Assembly: GCF_003053565.1 (NCBI RefSeq)
Contig: NZ_QAXS01000003.1
Location: 62,001 to 126,000, forward strand
Origin: Halanaerobium saccharolyticum
GTDB lineage: Bacteria; Bacillota; Halanaerobiia; Halanaerobiales; Halanaerobiaceae
DNA: 64,000 nucleotides
Direction: 5' to 3'
Program-made: the position numbers and the translations under genes
Shown here: piece by piece, positions 50,848 to 59,903 of the stretch
Layout: every line of letters begins with the position of its first letter
Numbering within the stretch: position 1 is the stretch's first letter
Notes under the pieces: model-generated
Database searches by the model: none
What the model saw: the letters and a program-made list of their open reading frames with translations, nothing else
Told to the model about the DNA's origin: nothing

Positions 50848-51567
50848 TTAATCCCTCTTTATATTATAATTAATAATTCTTTTCTTCATCCACCGCATAA
50901 CTAGTGTATCAAATAATCCTCTCCACATTCTGTTATTAATCCCATATTTAGACTGACCATATTTTCGGGGATAATGGTTAACCGGAACCTGTTTTACTTC
51001 ATATCCATTAATTCTGGCTAAAGTAGGGTAAAATCTGTGCATACCTTTAAAAGGATAAAATTCTTTATGAATCTCATTTTTAAAAACTTTTAGTGGACAA
51101 CCTGTATCAGTAATCTTTTCACCGGTAATAAAGTTCCGAACCCCATTACCAACCACTGAAGAAATTTTTTTAATCAAACCATCATTCCGGTTGGTCCGCA
51201 TCCCGATTACCATATCATAATCATTTAAAAAGGGAATCAGTTTAGGTATATCAGCAGGACTGACCTGGAGATCTGCATCTAAAGTAATTATATATTCTCC
51301 TTCCGCTTCTTTAAAACCAGCTAAGAAAGCAGCAGTCTGACCATTATTTTTAGTAAAATGTATTGCTGAAAGTCTATTTATTTTTTCCTGCAGCAAATCT
51401 ATTTTTTGACTGCTGCCATCCTGACTTCCATCATCTACATAAATTATTTGATAATTATATTCTTGTTCATTTAATTCATTAATTATACTATCTGTTAGAG
51501 GAGACAAATTTTTGATTTCATTATAAATGGGTACCACTATTGAAAAATCATATTTATAATTCTGCAT
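50848..51567 (-). CDS. Family 2 glycosyltransferase, polyprenyl-phosphate sugar synthase-like
   Basis: A 239-residue GT2 enzyme of the DPM1/ArnC type. Motifs are SIVVPIYNE (about 9-17), IYVDDGSQDGS (about 39-49), TLDADLQVSP (about 95-104) and the later KVFKNEIH and RHYP-like NHYPRKYGQSKYG stretch. It probably moves a sugar from a nucleotide donor to undecaprenyl phosphate. Unlike ArnC it has no C-terminal membrane helices, which the adjacent LAB_N protein could supply. Followed downstream by that protein; two ArnT-like transferases lie upstream. Confidence 0.9.
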   Translation of the reverse strand: MQNYKYDFSIVVPIYNEIKNLSPLTDSIINELNEQEYNYQIIYVDDGSQDGSSQKIDLLQEKINRLSAIHFTKNNGQTAAFLAGFKEAEGEYIITLDADLQVSPADIPKLIPFLNDYDMVIGMRTNRNDGLIKKISSVVGNGVRNFITGEKITDTGCPLKVFKNEIHKEFYPFKGMHRFYPTLARINGYEVKQVPVNHYPRKYGQSKYGINNRMWRGLFDTLVMRWMKKRIINYNIKRD

Positions 51568-51607
51568 TTTCCACCACCCTTAATTTATATACGTTTTTAA
51601 AGTTAAA

Positions 51608-53218
51608 TCAGTTACTATAATTAGTAATAATTATATAACTTTGATTAAATTGTGATACTTCAAATTTGTTTTTTATATTTTGATTCAAATCCCCCCTGAT
51701 TCGCTGCCAATCGTCAAGTTCCATCATAACTGCAAATTTATCCTGCTTAAGATAATTTAGAAAGCCAACCCGGTCCTTAATCACTTCCGGCCAAAAGTCA
51801 AGATAAATACCAAGAGAATCGGAATCACCATCATATTTATAAGTAGCAATATTATTGATTCCTCTAGTTTTTAACTGCTGCATTTCTTTAGCTGTCTCTT
51901 TAAGAGTATAAGTCTGACTGAAAGGTTGAGCTACTGAGAAAGAAAAGTTGAGTAGAAAAACTGCAAATATAATAATAACGAGATACGAAATATAACTATA
52001 TTTCTTTTTAAATAGTAGAATTATCCCGACTATTCCTCCCAGAATCCAGCTTATAATTGTTGGCATCAAAAGACTTTTTAAAGCTATTCCCTGTGTTTCC
52101 TGGGGTATAAAAAAACTTCCGATGGTGAAAAATGCAAAAGTAATCAATGCTGGAATTATAATATAATATTTGGATGCTCGCCGATTTGAAATCTCTTTAA
52201 ATAAATAAGCAACCAAAAGAGCTCCAGCTGGATAGATTGGTAAAAGATATATGTCAAGCTTTCCACTTATTAAAGAAAATAAAATAAAAGTAACAGCAAA
52301 CCAGCTAAGTAAAAACTTTATAAATTGAGGTAACTTTCCCCTATTCTTAAAACAGTAAATAAAAGCTGAATAAAGAAAGAAAGACCACGGTAAAAAGGTA
52401 AAAGAAAAAGTTGTTAAATAATAATAAAATGCTTTCTGGTGAGCAAAGGAATTAACAGTTCTACCAAAAGTTTGAACAACTAATAATTGATATGCATATT
52501 CTTTTCCCCCTCTAATTAAAGCGGGTACAAGCCATAATAAAATTACAGCTACAAAAATTAAGATGCCTTTTTTTAATTTTAAATTTTTAAATTCCGCCAG
52601 ATCTTTTTGAATTAACAAAAAGGCAGGAATAACAACTAAAGGAATTAAAAAACCAGCCGGTCCCTTAATCCATGTTGCCAGGCCCATAAATAAGTAAACC
52701 AAATAATAGAATCTATCTTTTCTTTTTGATTCTGAAGAATAACCGAGATAAAAAGAAAATAAAGCAGAAATAATGAAAAATCCCATTAAATGATCCATTC
52801 GAACTGTTATTGAAAGAGCAAAAAAGTAAAAAGTAATCATTAAAATCAAAGCCGACAAAAATCCATATTTCTTATTAAAATTCAGGCTTCCCCAGAAGAA
52901 AGTGACTATTGCAATTAAAATACCCGGAATTAAACTCATCATAACCATTGCGGTTACAGAATAACCCCCGGCCATAAGTCGGCTAAAATTTAAAAAGTAA
53001 AAATAAAATGGAGGTTTATGAGAATAAAACTTCCCCCCTAAATGTGGAACCAGCCAGTTTCCAGTATCATACATTTCCTTAGCAACTTCAACATATTTCA
53101 TTTCTTCTTCCCAGTGCAAATCTCTATAGAAAGTAGCTGGCAAATAGAGAGCTGCCCCACAAATAATAATTAATAATATATATATATAAATATTTTTATG
53201 ATTATTTATTGTTTTAAT
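51608..53218 (-). CDS. ArnT-like family 39 glycosyltransferase, probable AUU start
   Basis: An integral membrane GT39 protein (about 537 residues) with roughly 11 helices. The conserved acidic N-terminal loop is YRDLHWEEEMKYVEVAKEM and the HKPPFYFYF stretch follows. It would move a sugar from undecaprenyl phosphate to lipid A, core or protein outside the membrane. The first usual start codon (TTG at 53143) would remove the first helix. The frame stays open upstream, and an ATT at 53216-53218 lies 8 bases after AAGGGGG. From there the protein lines up within one residue of its paralogue's start (53445-55037), so I take the ATT. Confidence 0.82.
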   Translation of the reverse strand: MKTINNHKNIYIYILLIIICGAALYLPATFYRDLHWEEEMKYVEVAKEMYDTGNWLVPHLGGKFYSHKPPFYFYFLNFSRLMAGGYSVTAMVMMSLIPGILIAIVTFFWGSLNFNKKYGFLSALILMITFYFFALSITVRMDHLMGFFIISALFSFYLGYSSESKRKDRFYYLVYLFMGLATWIKGPAGFLIPLVVIPAFLLIQKDLAEFKNLKLKKGILIFVAVILLWLVPALIRGGKEYAYQLLVVQTFGRTVNSFAHQKAFYYYLTTFSFTFLPWSFFLYSAFIYCFKNRGKLPQFIKFLLSWFAVTFILFSLISGKLDIYLLPIYPAGALLVAYLFKEISNRRASKYYIIIPALITFAFFTIGSFFIPQETQGIALKSLLMPTIISWILGGIVGIILLFKKKYSYISYLVIIIFAVFLLNFSFSVAQPFSQTYTLKETAKEMQQLKTRGINNIATYKYDGDSDSLGIYLDFWPEVIKDRVGFLNYLKQDKFAVMMELDDWQRIRGDLNQNIKNKFEVSQFNQSYIIITNYSN

Positions 53219-53444
53219 TGAACTTACCCCCTTATAATTTAATAATTTTGTTTATAATTAGTAAATACATCTCTTGCTGATCACCAAACTTAATTTGATA
53301 ACTCAATTATATTTTTAATATATTAAAAATATATTAAAAAACAAAGACAAATCTAGAAAAAAATGGAGTTTTAAAATTCCAAACACCTTAACCCTTAATT
53401 ACTTTTAAATCAAGAACTTTTAACCAATCTAGTAATGTTTATTC

Positions 53445-55037
53445 TTATTCGATTGAATGATAAATCAGATTATATCCATTTGAATGATAGATAACATCTT
53501 GTTGATTAAAAATAGCACTTACTTTTTCAAAATCATCTTCACTAATTAAAATAACAGCTTCTTGTTTTTCTTGAAGATAACCAATGAGTGCCTTTTCAGT
53601 ACCCAGGTCCTTAATAAAAAAATTAGTATAAACTGCTAGAGTTTCCGGCTGCCCATATCTAAAAGCAGCAATATTTTCGACGTTTTTTTGTTCTCGTAAC
53701 CCTTTCAACTCTTCAGCAATTGGTCTTTTACTATAATTCTGACTTGCTATGGGAACTATTATCAGATTTAAATTAAGTGAAAAAAAGAGCATTGCTATTG
53801 CTAAAAGATAAACTAATGCCAAATAATTTTTTTTAAAATATAAAACTAAAGCAATCAACAAAATAAAACCTATTGATATCAGTGCTGGTTTTAATAAACT
53901 GCCAATATTATAACCTTCAATATTATCAGGAATAAAAAAACTGCCAGCAATAATAATTATAATAGTTAGTAAAACTGGAATCACTATAAATTTTTTATTC
54001 TCCTGATTAACTATAACCTGCCGACATAAGTAGGCAATCAAAATTGCAGCTGCGGGATAAATTGGCAACAGATAAAATACTAATTTACCACTAAAAAAAG
54101 AAAATAATAGCAGGGGCCAGAAAAACCAGCTTAATATAAATTTAAGTTCTGTATTAATATTTCTATAATGTTTAATTATATAAAAGAGACTTGAAATTAA
54201 CATAAAGGTCCAGGGTAAGAGGGTTAATGGAAGTGTGGTAAAATAATAATAAAAAGGTTCACTGTGAGCAAAAGAATTAACCGCTCTACCAAAAGTCTGC
54301 AGAACTAACAAATCATAAATATACTCTTTGCCGCCAAAAATAAAGGCAGGTATTAACCATAATAAAATTACAGAAAAAAAGATACCTAATCCCTGCATCA
54401 ATTTCATTTCCTGCAATTTTTCTAAGCTTTGATCCCAGATAACAAACCCGAAAATAGTTGCTAAGGGAATCAAAAATCCAGCTGGTCCTTTGATCGCAGT
54501 TGCAATAGCGATAAACAAATAAGCAAAAAGATAAAAACAATTATTCTGATTTTGATATGCCATAAAAAAGGTAACCAAAGCAGCAGTTATAAAAACCATC
54601 ATTAATAAATCCATTCTGACAAATATAGATAAACTAAAAAAAAGTACAGTTGTAGCTAAAATTATACTTGCTAAAAAAGCATATTTTTCGTCCAATATAG
54701 ATCTAGCAAACAAAAAAGTTAACAATAGTATTATTACAGCAGAAATAATACTGGGACTGACCATTGCTGGGGCAGAATACTCACCAAAAATTTCTTTAGA
54801 AAAAATTAAAAACCAGAAATAAAAAGGAGGTTTATCTGTATAAATTCTGCCACCAAGCCGGGGAACAAAATAATTACCACTATTCTCCATCTCTCTAGCA
54901 ACCTCTGTATATCTTAATTCATCACGATAATGAAGATCACGATTTAAAGTTGAGGGAACAAACAGCAGAATACTGAAAATAATTAATATTAGCAGATAAA
55001 TATAAGTATTTCTTAAATCATTGTTAAATAAAGACAT
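53445..55037 (-). CDS. ArnT-like family 39 glycosyltransferase
   Basis: A 530-residue polytopic GT39 protein with about 11-12 helices. The first helix (about 12-29) is followed by LNRDLHYRDELRYTEVAREM, which holds the catalytic acidic residues typical of ArnT/PMT enzymes, then DKPPFYFW and, in a later loop, FGGKEYIYDLLVLQTFGR. It shares most of its length with the downstream paralogue. It probably transfers a sugar from a polyprenyl-phosphate donor to lipid A or another acceptor. ATG behind GAAAGGGGG. The 226-base gap downstream is AT-rich and holds no gene. Confidence 0.92.
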   Translation of the reverse strand: MSLFNNDLRNTYIYLLILIIFSILLFVPSTLNRDLHYRDELRYTEVAREMENSGNYFVPRLGGRIYTDKPPFYFWFLIFSKEIFGEYSAPAMVSPSIISAVIILLLTFLFARSILDEKYAFLASIILATTVLFFSLSIFVRMDLLMMVFITAALVTFFMAYQNQNNCFYLFAYLFIAIATAIKGPAGFLIPLATIFGFVIWDQSLEKLQEMKLMQGLGIFFSVILLWLIPAFIFGGKEYIYDLLVLQTFGRAVNSFAHSEPFYYYFTTLPLTLLPWTFMLISSLFYIIKHYRNINTELKFILSWFFWPLLLFSFFSGKLVFYLLPIYPAAAILIAYLCRQVIVNQENKKFIVIPVLLTIIIIIAGSFFIPDNIEGYNIGSLLKPALISIGFILLIALVLYFKKNYLALVYLLAIAMLFFSLNLNLIIVPIASQNYSKRPIAEELKGLREQKNVENIAAFRYGQPETLAVYTNFFIKDLGTEKALIGYLQEKQEAVILISEDDFEKVSAIFNQQDVIYHSNGYNLIYHSIE

Positions 55038-55090
55038 CTAATTTCCCCCTTTCTTTAAATACCTGGTTTAATTTAGAGATAACTTTTAAA

Positions 55091-56032
55091 TTAATAAATT
55101 TTCTTAAGCCAGTTAACCTCCCTTTCTAAAGCTTCTTTAAAGGTGACTTCGGGAGAATAACCTAATAGTTGATCGGCTTTACTAATATCTGCAGCAGTAT
55201 GTTTTACATCTCCTTTAACTTTTTTCGAATAAATAATTTTGGTGTCACTGCCAATTATCTGTTTCATTAATTCAAGACTCTGATTTAATTTGACAGTATT
55301 AGTTCCTCCAACATTTATAATTTCACCAGCCGGAGAATTTTGAGCTGCCAAAATATTAGCTCGAGCAATATCACCTACATAGGTAAAATTTCGACTTTGC
55401 TCACCATCACCGAAAACATTAATGATTTCTCCCTGCAGAAAAGCCTTAATAAATATATGAAAAGCCATATCAGGTCTCTGGCCTTCACCAAAAACAGTAA
55501 AATATCTTAATGATACTGTAGGTACATTAAAATTTTTATAATATAAATAGCAGAGATTTTCTCCAGCAAGTTTTGAGACGCCATAAGGTGAAACCGGCTG
55601 CAGCCTCTGTTTTTCTGTCATAGGTATCTGATCAGTATCCCCATAAACCGAAGATGAAGAAGCATAAACAAATTTCTTTAATTGTCTGCTCTCTTTTGCT
55701 GCCTCTAAAAGTTTTTGAGTTAAAAGAATGTTATTCTGGTTATATATTTCAAAATCTTCACCCCAGCTAGAACGAACTCCAGCCTGAGCTGCCTGATGAT
55801 AAATATAATCCACATCTTTTATTAAGTCTTTTAAATCTGTTTTTAAAAGATCTTTTTCTAGAAAAGTATAATTAGGATTATTTAAAATTTCTTTTATATT
55901 ATTTTCCTTTAATTCTCTTGCATAATAATCTGTAAAACAATCTATCCCTATGACCTCTTCGCCTTCTGCTAGTAATTTTTTAGCTAAATTTGAACCTATA
56001 AATCCTGCTGATCCAGTTATTAAATGTTTCAA
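55091..56032 (-). CDS. NAD-dependent nucleotide-sugar epimerase/dehydratase
   Basis: A 313-residue extended short-chain dehydrogenase. The NAD-binding motif is TGSAGFIGSNLA (about 6-17), the active-site pair is SSSSVYGD with YGVSK (about 151-155) and the sugar-binding region contains RYFTVFGEGQRPD. The best match by eye is to UDP-glucose/UDP-glucuronate 4-epimerases. It would provide a UDP-hexose or UDP-uronic acid for the glycan cluster. ATG start behind GAGGTGATCA. Exact sugar not determined. Confidence 0.9.
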   Translation of the reverse strand: MKHLITGSAGFIGSNLAKKLLAEGEEVIGIDCFTDYYARELKENNIKEILNNPNYTFLEKDLLKTDLKDLIKDVDYIYHQAAQAGVRSSWGEDFEIYNQNNILLTQKLLEAAKESRQLKKFVYASSSSVYGDTDQIPMTEKQRLQPVSPYGVSKLAGENLCYLYYKNFNVPTVSLRYFTVFGEGQRPDMAFHIFIKAFLQGEIINVFGDGEQSRNFTYVGDIARANILAAQNSPAGEIINVGGTNTVKLNQSLELMKQIIGSDTKIIYSKKVKGDVKHTAADISKADQLLGYSPEVTFKEALEREVNWLKKIY

Positions 56033-56043
56033 AATTGATCACC

Positions 56044-56784
56044 TCATTGATTATTTAACTCCCACAAAAAAACATATTTCAAAAAAGAATAATATGCTCT
56101 AATAGCCGAATAAATAAAACCAGGACCTCCCATTAAAATTCCTCTCTGTAAAATATATTTCTGAAAAAAATCCAGAAAAAATCTTAGGGCTGCGTAACCC
56201 AGACCTTTTTTTACTCCAGCTTCAAATTTTTGATTTGCTGATAATTTAGCATAATGAATATATTTATTAATATAATGCTTTAAATTTAAACAGGTATAAT
56301 GGAAGATAGAACTCTTTAATCTTCCTAGTTTTTTCGACTTTACTCTCAATTCCTCATGAACCTTATTATGAAATTCAAATTTCTTCTTAAATAGACGGGT
56401 CCTATAAATTGGAAAATCCCCTGCCTACTTCATTGGTTTTCCCAAAAAATAAGTTTTTATTGGGATTTCAAATGCATCAAAGCTCATATTATCTTCAAGA
56501 ATTTCTAAAATTTCATTTTTAAGTTCTATAGATACTCTTTCATCAGCATCAATATTTATAATCCAATCGCAAGTAGTTTTTTTAAGACCATAATTTTTCT
56601 GATTTGAAAAATTATCGAATTCTCGTTTGTAGATTTTATCAGTATACTTTGCAGCTGTTTCTACAGTCCTGTCGCTACTATATGAATCTACTAAAACTAT
56701 TTCATCTACCCATTTAATTGACTCTAAACAATCAGATATCCGTTCTTCTTCGTTTTTTGTAATGATTAAAGCAGATATTCCCAT
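56044..56784 (-). pseudogene. Family 2 glycosyltransferase with an in-frame amber codon
   Basis: The frame begins MGISALIITKNEEE at an ATG (56784) behind GGGGGG and reads 119 residues to a TAG at 56425-56427. The same frame then stays open for about 126 further codons to a stop at 56044. The complete product would resemble the intact enzyme at 59145-59903 (WaaE/KdtX-like GT2): the first part has VLVDSYSSDRT-like and NIDADERV motifs, and the last part has the FFLDFFQKYILQRG and FLWELNNQ ends. The TAG falls right after YFLGKPMK, where the paralogue has a Tyr codon in YFLGKWIKYCG. A nonsense mutation is the simplest reading. Confidence 0.85.
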
Positions 56785-56876
56785 AATTCCCCCCACTTAA
56801 TAAAAATTATTTCTAATTAAAATCAGTATTAAATTATAAGTATTAGTGACCATTCCTCTTTATATTTAACAATTGA

Positions 56877-58031
56877 TTATGTTTTTAATAATCGCAAATC
56901 AACAATATACAGGGCTATAATAACCCAAAAAATATTTGCAGAATGAGAAATAAATATATTTGTAAAAGTTAATCCATGAATAAAAAAAGTCATAAAACTC
57001 AAGAAATATCCATAAACAATTGTTTTCTCTTTAACTTTTAATATTCTTAATCTGTTAATACCATGTTTTATTATTGAAAAAAATAAATATAAATAACTAA
57101 TCAGTCCAAAAATTCCTGTTTCAGCTAATAAATCAAAAATATTACTATGAGCATACATCCTTCCTTTTACTCTGGCAATATCAAGTATATATTTTTCAGG
57201 ATATAACTTCTCAAAGCTTCCTATGCCATGACCAAAAATTGGCCTATCTTTCCACATTTCGAAAGCACTTCTCCACATTAAAATTCTCTCATTATTAGAA
57301 CTGTTATTTAAATCAAAAATGCTATTAAACCTAGCTTTAAATGATGGAAATAAAACTATTATTACTATTGAAATAATAAATAATGCAACAAGCATCTTTT
57401 TATCAACAAAAAAAGCAAAAAAGAGCAAACCAATAATTAATGCAATCCATGCCCCTCTAGTATTTGAAACTATAAGAGATAAAACAGAAATTAATGAAAC
57501 AAATATATAATAATATCTAGCTTTATTCTCAGTTCTATAAATTAGCATTACCATTATTGATAAAACCATTAATAATACACTTTCATTTGTTAAGGTAGAT
57601 AAAAATCCAGCAGGCCTTCTCAGATTTAATATAAAATATTGATAAATACTAAATAAAGAAGAAATCAAAATGGATAAAGATAAACTGATAAATATCTTAT
57701 TTAATTGATCCTTCTTTTTAATGAAATGAATAATAGAAAAATAAATAATTAAGTATCTTAATATCTTATCTAAATAATCCAAACCCAATTTATAGTAATC
57801 TGAAAAGACTATTGATAAAACTAATACAGCGAAAAATATTAAAATTGCATTTATAACTTCTTTAGATTCTTTATAAATTGCTTTAATATCAATTCTTTTC
57901 TGAAATAAATGTATAAATAATAATATAAATAATAATCCCACAGATAAATTAACCCCTGCAACTGATATGTTTGCTGAAAAGGTTAAAAATATTATTATCC
58001 AGAAACCTAATTTGTCTACAGTAATATTCAA
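56877..58031 (-). CDS. O-antigen ligase/polymerase family protein
   Basis: A 384-residue polytopic membrane protein with about 11 helices and a large loop (about 235-300). The Wzy_C/WaaL marks are SNTRGAWIALIIGL (about 189-202), WRSAFEMWKDRPIFGHGIG (about 252-270) and the HSNIFDLLAETGIFG stretch (about 290-304) with the loop His. It would join polymerised or undecaprenyl-linked O-chains to the lipid A core outside the membrane. The start is a TTG with a weak ribosome site. Very AT-rich. Confidence 0.87.
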   Translation of the reverse strand: MNITVDKLGFWIIIFLTFSANISVAGVNLSVGLLFILLFIHLFQKRIDIKAIYKESKEVINAILIFFAVLVLSIVFSDYYKLGLDYLDKILRYLIIYFSIIHFIKKKDQLNKIFISLSLSILISSLFSIYQYFILNLRRPAGFLSTLTNESVLLMVLSIMVMLIYRTENKARYYYIFVSLISVLSLIVSNTRGAWIALIIGLLFFAFFVDKKMLVALFIISIVIIVLFPSFKARFNSIFDLNNSSNNERILMWRSAFEMWKDRPIFGHGIGSFEKLYPEKYILDIARVKGRMYAHSNIFDLLAETGIFGLISYLYLFFSIIKHGINRLRILKVKEKTIVYGYFLSFMTFFIHGLTFTNIFISHSANIFWVIIALYIVDLRLLKT

Positions 58032-58051
58032 TTCCTTTTAAACCCCTTTAA

Positions 58052-59152
58052 TTAAATTTTTTGAGTTTTAAAATAAACTTTCTCAACTGAACTTATCATT
58101 TTCTCTAAAGAAAATTTAGTTTTAACTCTTTTGTAACCATTTTCAATATATTTATCCATAAGCTTCTGATTATAATAAAAGTTTAAAATTTCATTTTTGT
58201 ATTTAATAATATTATTATGATGAACAAGTAACCCTGAATCCTTATCAACTATTACCTCTTTAAGTCCATCAATTTTATTAGCAATCACAGGGGTACCTGC
58301 TGCCATTGCTTCAATTGCAACAAGTCCAAAGCCCTCGCTTTTGGAAGGCACAACTAATAAATCAAATAAATTCATTAGTTCGGGTATATCTTTTCTATAA
58401 CCAGTCATTATAACTCTATCTTCCAAATTATTTTGCTTGATTTTAGTCAAAAGTTCATTTTTATATTCTTTATTATCAGAAAAATCTTCACCCACAAGAA
58501 TAAATTTTATTGGCTTCAATTTAATCTCTTTTGCAATATCTATTAATAACTTTTGATTTTTCATCTCACAAAGTCCCCCAACAGAACCTATAATAAAATT
58601 ATCTTTACTAATATTTAATTCAGAATATAAATAACTAGAATTTATATTATTATAATTACTTAAATCCATGCCATTATATACTACTGATATTTTTTCTGAT
58701 TGAATATTATTTTCTTGAATTAAATTATCCTTAACTTTTTCAGACACAGCAATAAAATGATCAATTTTAGCAAACATCTTTTGATGAAGAATGCTATTAC
58801 CTAATGGTGGCAAAATATGTCTCGTAGCAACTACTTTAGCCTTTCCAGCAAAATATTGTGCAAAAACAGCAAGCCAATAGTCTTTACCGTTATGAACATG
58901 AATAATATCAATTTGATTTTCTTTAATAATTTTCACAAGTTTGTAAACTGTATAAAAATCAATAGAGTTTTTGAGCGGTAAAACTTTGAGATTAATATCC
59001 ATGTCATGAAAATTAGCTGCAATTTGTGATCTAACTGCCAAAGATATATTATATCCTCTATCTATAAGTCCTTTTAATAGATCTTTTAAATGAGTTTCTC
59101 CACCAGACCAAGTTTTAGAAGAGTTGATTTGTAAAACAGAAAGTTTATTCAT
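58052..59152 (-). CDS. Family 4 glycosyltransferase
   Basis: A 366-residue GT-B retaining glycosyltransferase. The N-terminal half has SKTWSGGETHL (about 12-22) and IIHVHNGKDYW, the C-terminal half IIGSVGGLCEMKNQKLL, the donor-binding LLVVPSKSEGFGLVAIEAMAAG split over about 268-292 and a closing VYF helix. It probably adds a hexose during core or O-antigen assembly on the cytoplasmic side. ATG start; it overlaps the upstream GT2 gene by 8 bases. Confidence 0.92.
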   Translation of the reverse strand: MNKLSVLQINSSKTWSGGETHLKDLLKGLIDRGYNISLAVRSQIAANFHDMDINLKVLPLKNSIDFYTVYKLVKIIKENQIDIIHVHNGKDYWLAVFAQYFAGKAKVVATRHILPPLGNSILHQKMFAKIDHFIAVSEKVKDNLIQENNIQSEKISVVYNGMDLSNYNNINSSYLYSELNISKDNFIIGSVGGLCEMKNQKLLIDIAKEIKLKPIKFILVGEDFSDNKEYKNELLTKIKQNNLEDRVIMTGYRKDIPELMNLFDLLVVPSKSEGFGLVAIEAMAAGTPVIANKIDGLKEVIVDKDSGLLVHHNNIIKYKNEILNFYYNQKLMDKYIENGYKRVKTKFSLEKMISSVEKVYFKTQKI

Positions 59153-59903
59153 CTAAATCACTTCTCAAATTATTTAATTCCCATAATTTTATATTTTTTA
59201 TAAATTGATAATAAGAAGACAATAAAGAAAGAACAATTCCATGAAAACCATCAAAAAAACCTCTTTTAATAATATACATTTTTATAAATTCTAAGAAAGA
59301 CCTACTTAAAATATAAGTAATACCAATTTTTTTTCCAGATCTATATTTCTTTTCTGCATCAAGAGTAGTATATTGATTCATTCTTGTTATATAACTTGAC
59401 AAATTTTTATATGTATAATGTAAAAAACCATTTTCTAATCTTTCTATCTTTCCGTTAACAGAAAAACCCTCGTGTACTATACCGGAATATCTATATTTAT
59501 TCTTAAATAATCTTAAATTATAATCTGGATGCCAGCCACAATATTTTATCCATTTCCCTAAAAAATAATTTTTACGAATTATATTAAAGGCATCAACTTC
59601 ATCATCATTCTTTAAATTTCTAATCTCATTTTTTAATTCCTCTGTTACCCTCTCATCAGCATCAATAACAAAAACCCAGTCTGTTTCAATTTTATCAAGG
59701 CCAAAATTTCTTTGAGAAGCAAAGTCTTTAAATTCATTTTCATAAAAATTAACATTTTCATATTGCTGGCAAATTTCTTTAGTCCTATCATCACTGTAAG
59801 AATCTACAACAACAATTTTATCAATCCAACTAATGCTGTCCAGACAATCAGCAATATTATCTTCTTCATTATAAGTTAAAACTAAAGCACTTAGCCCTTT
59901 CAT
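59145..59903 (-). CDS. Family 2 glycosyltransferase (WaaE/KdtX-like)
   Basis: A 252-residue GT2 enzyme. Motifs: SALVLTYNEEDNI (about 5-17), VVVDSYSDDRT (about 31-41), FVIDADERVTEE (about 79-90) and HPDYNLRLFKN (about 125-135). The C-terminal part, with FLEFIKMYIIKRGFFDG and LWELNN, is typical of the WaaE/KdtX group that decorates LPS core. It overlaps the neighbouring genes by 1 and 8 bases. It is the intact counterpart of the amber-interrupted gene at 56044-56784. Confidence 0.93.
   Translation of the reverse strand: MKGLSALVLTYNEEDNIADCLDSISWIDKIVVVDSYSDDRTKEICQQYENVNFYENEFKDFASQRNFGLDKIETDWVFVIDADERVTEELKNEIRNLKNDDEVDAFNIIRKNYFLGKWIKYCGWHPDYNLRLFKNKYRYSGIVHEGFSVNGKIERLENGFLHYTYKNLSSYITRMNQYTTLDAEKKYRSGKKIGITYILSRSFLEFIKMYIIKRGFFDGFHGIVLSLLSSYYQFIKNIKLWELNNLRSDLDE

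Noticed and set aside
56425-56427. Pyrrolysine codon as the main explanation
   Set aside because: The protein is a glycosyltransferase, a Tyr codon one substitution away explains it, and TAG is an ordinary stop elsewhere in the window.
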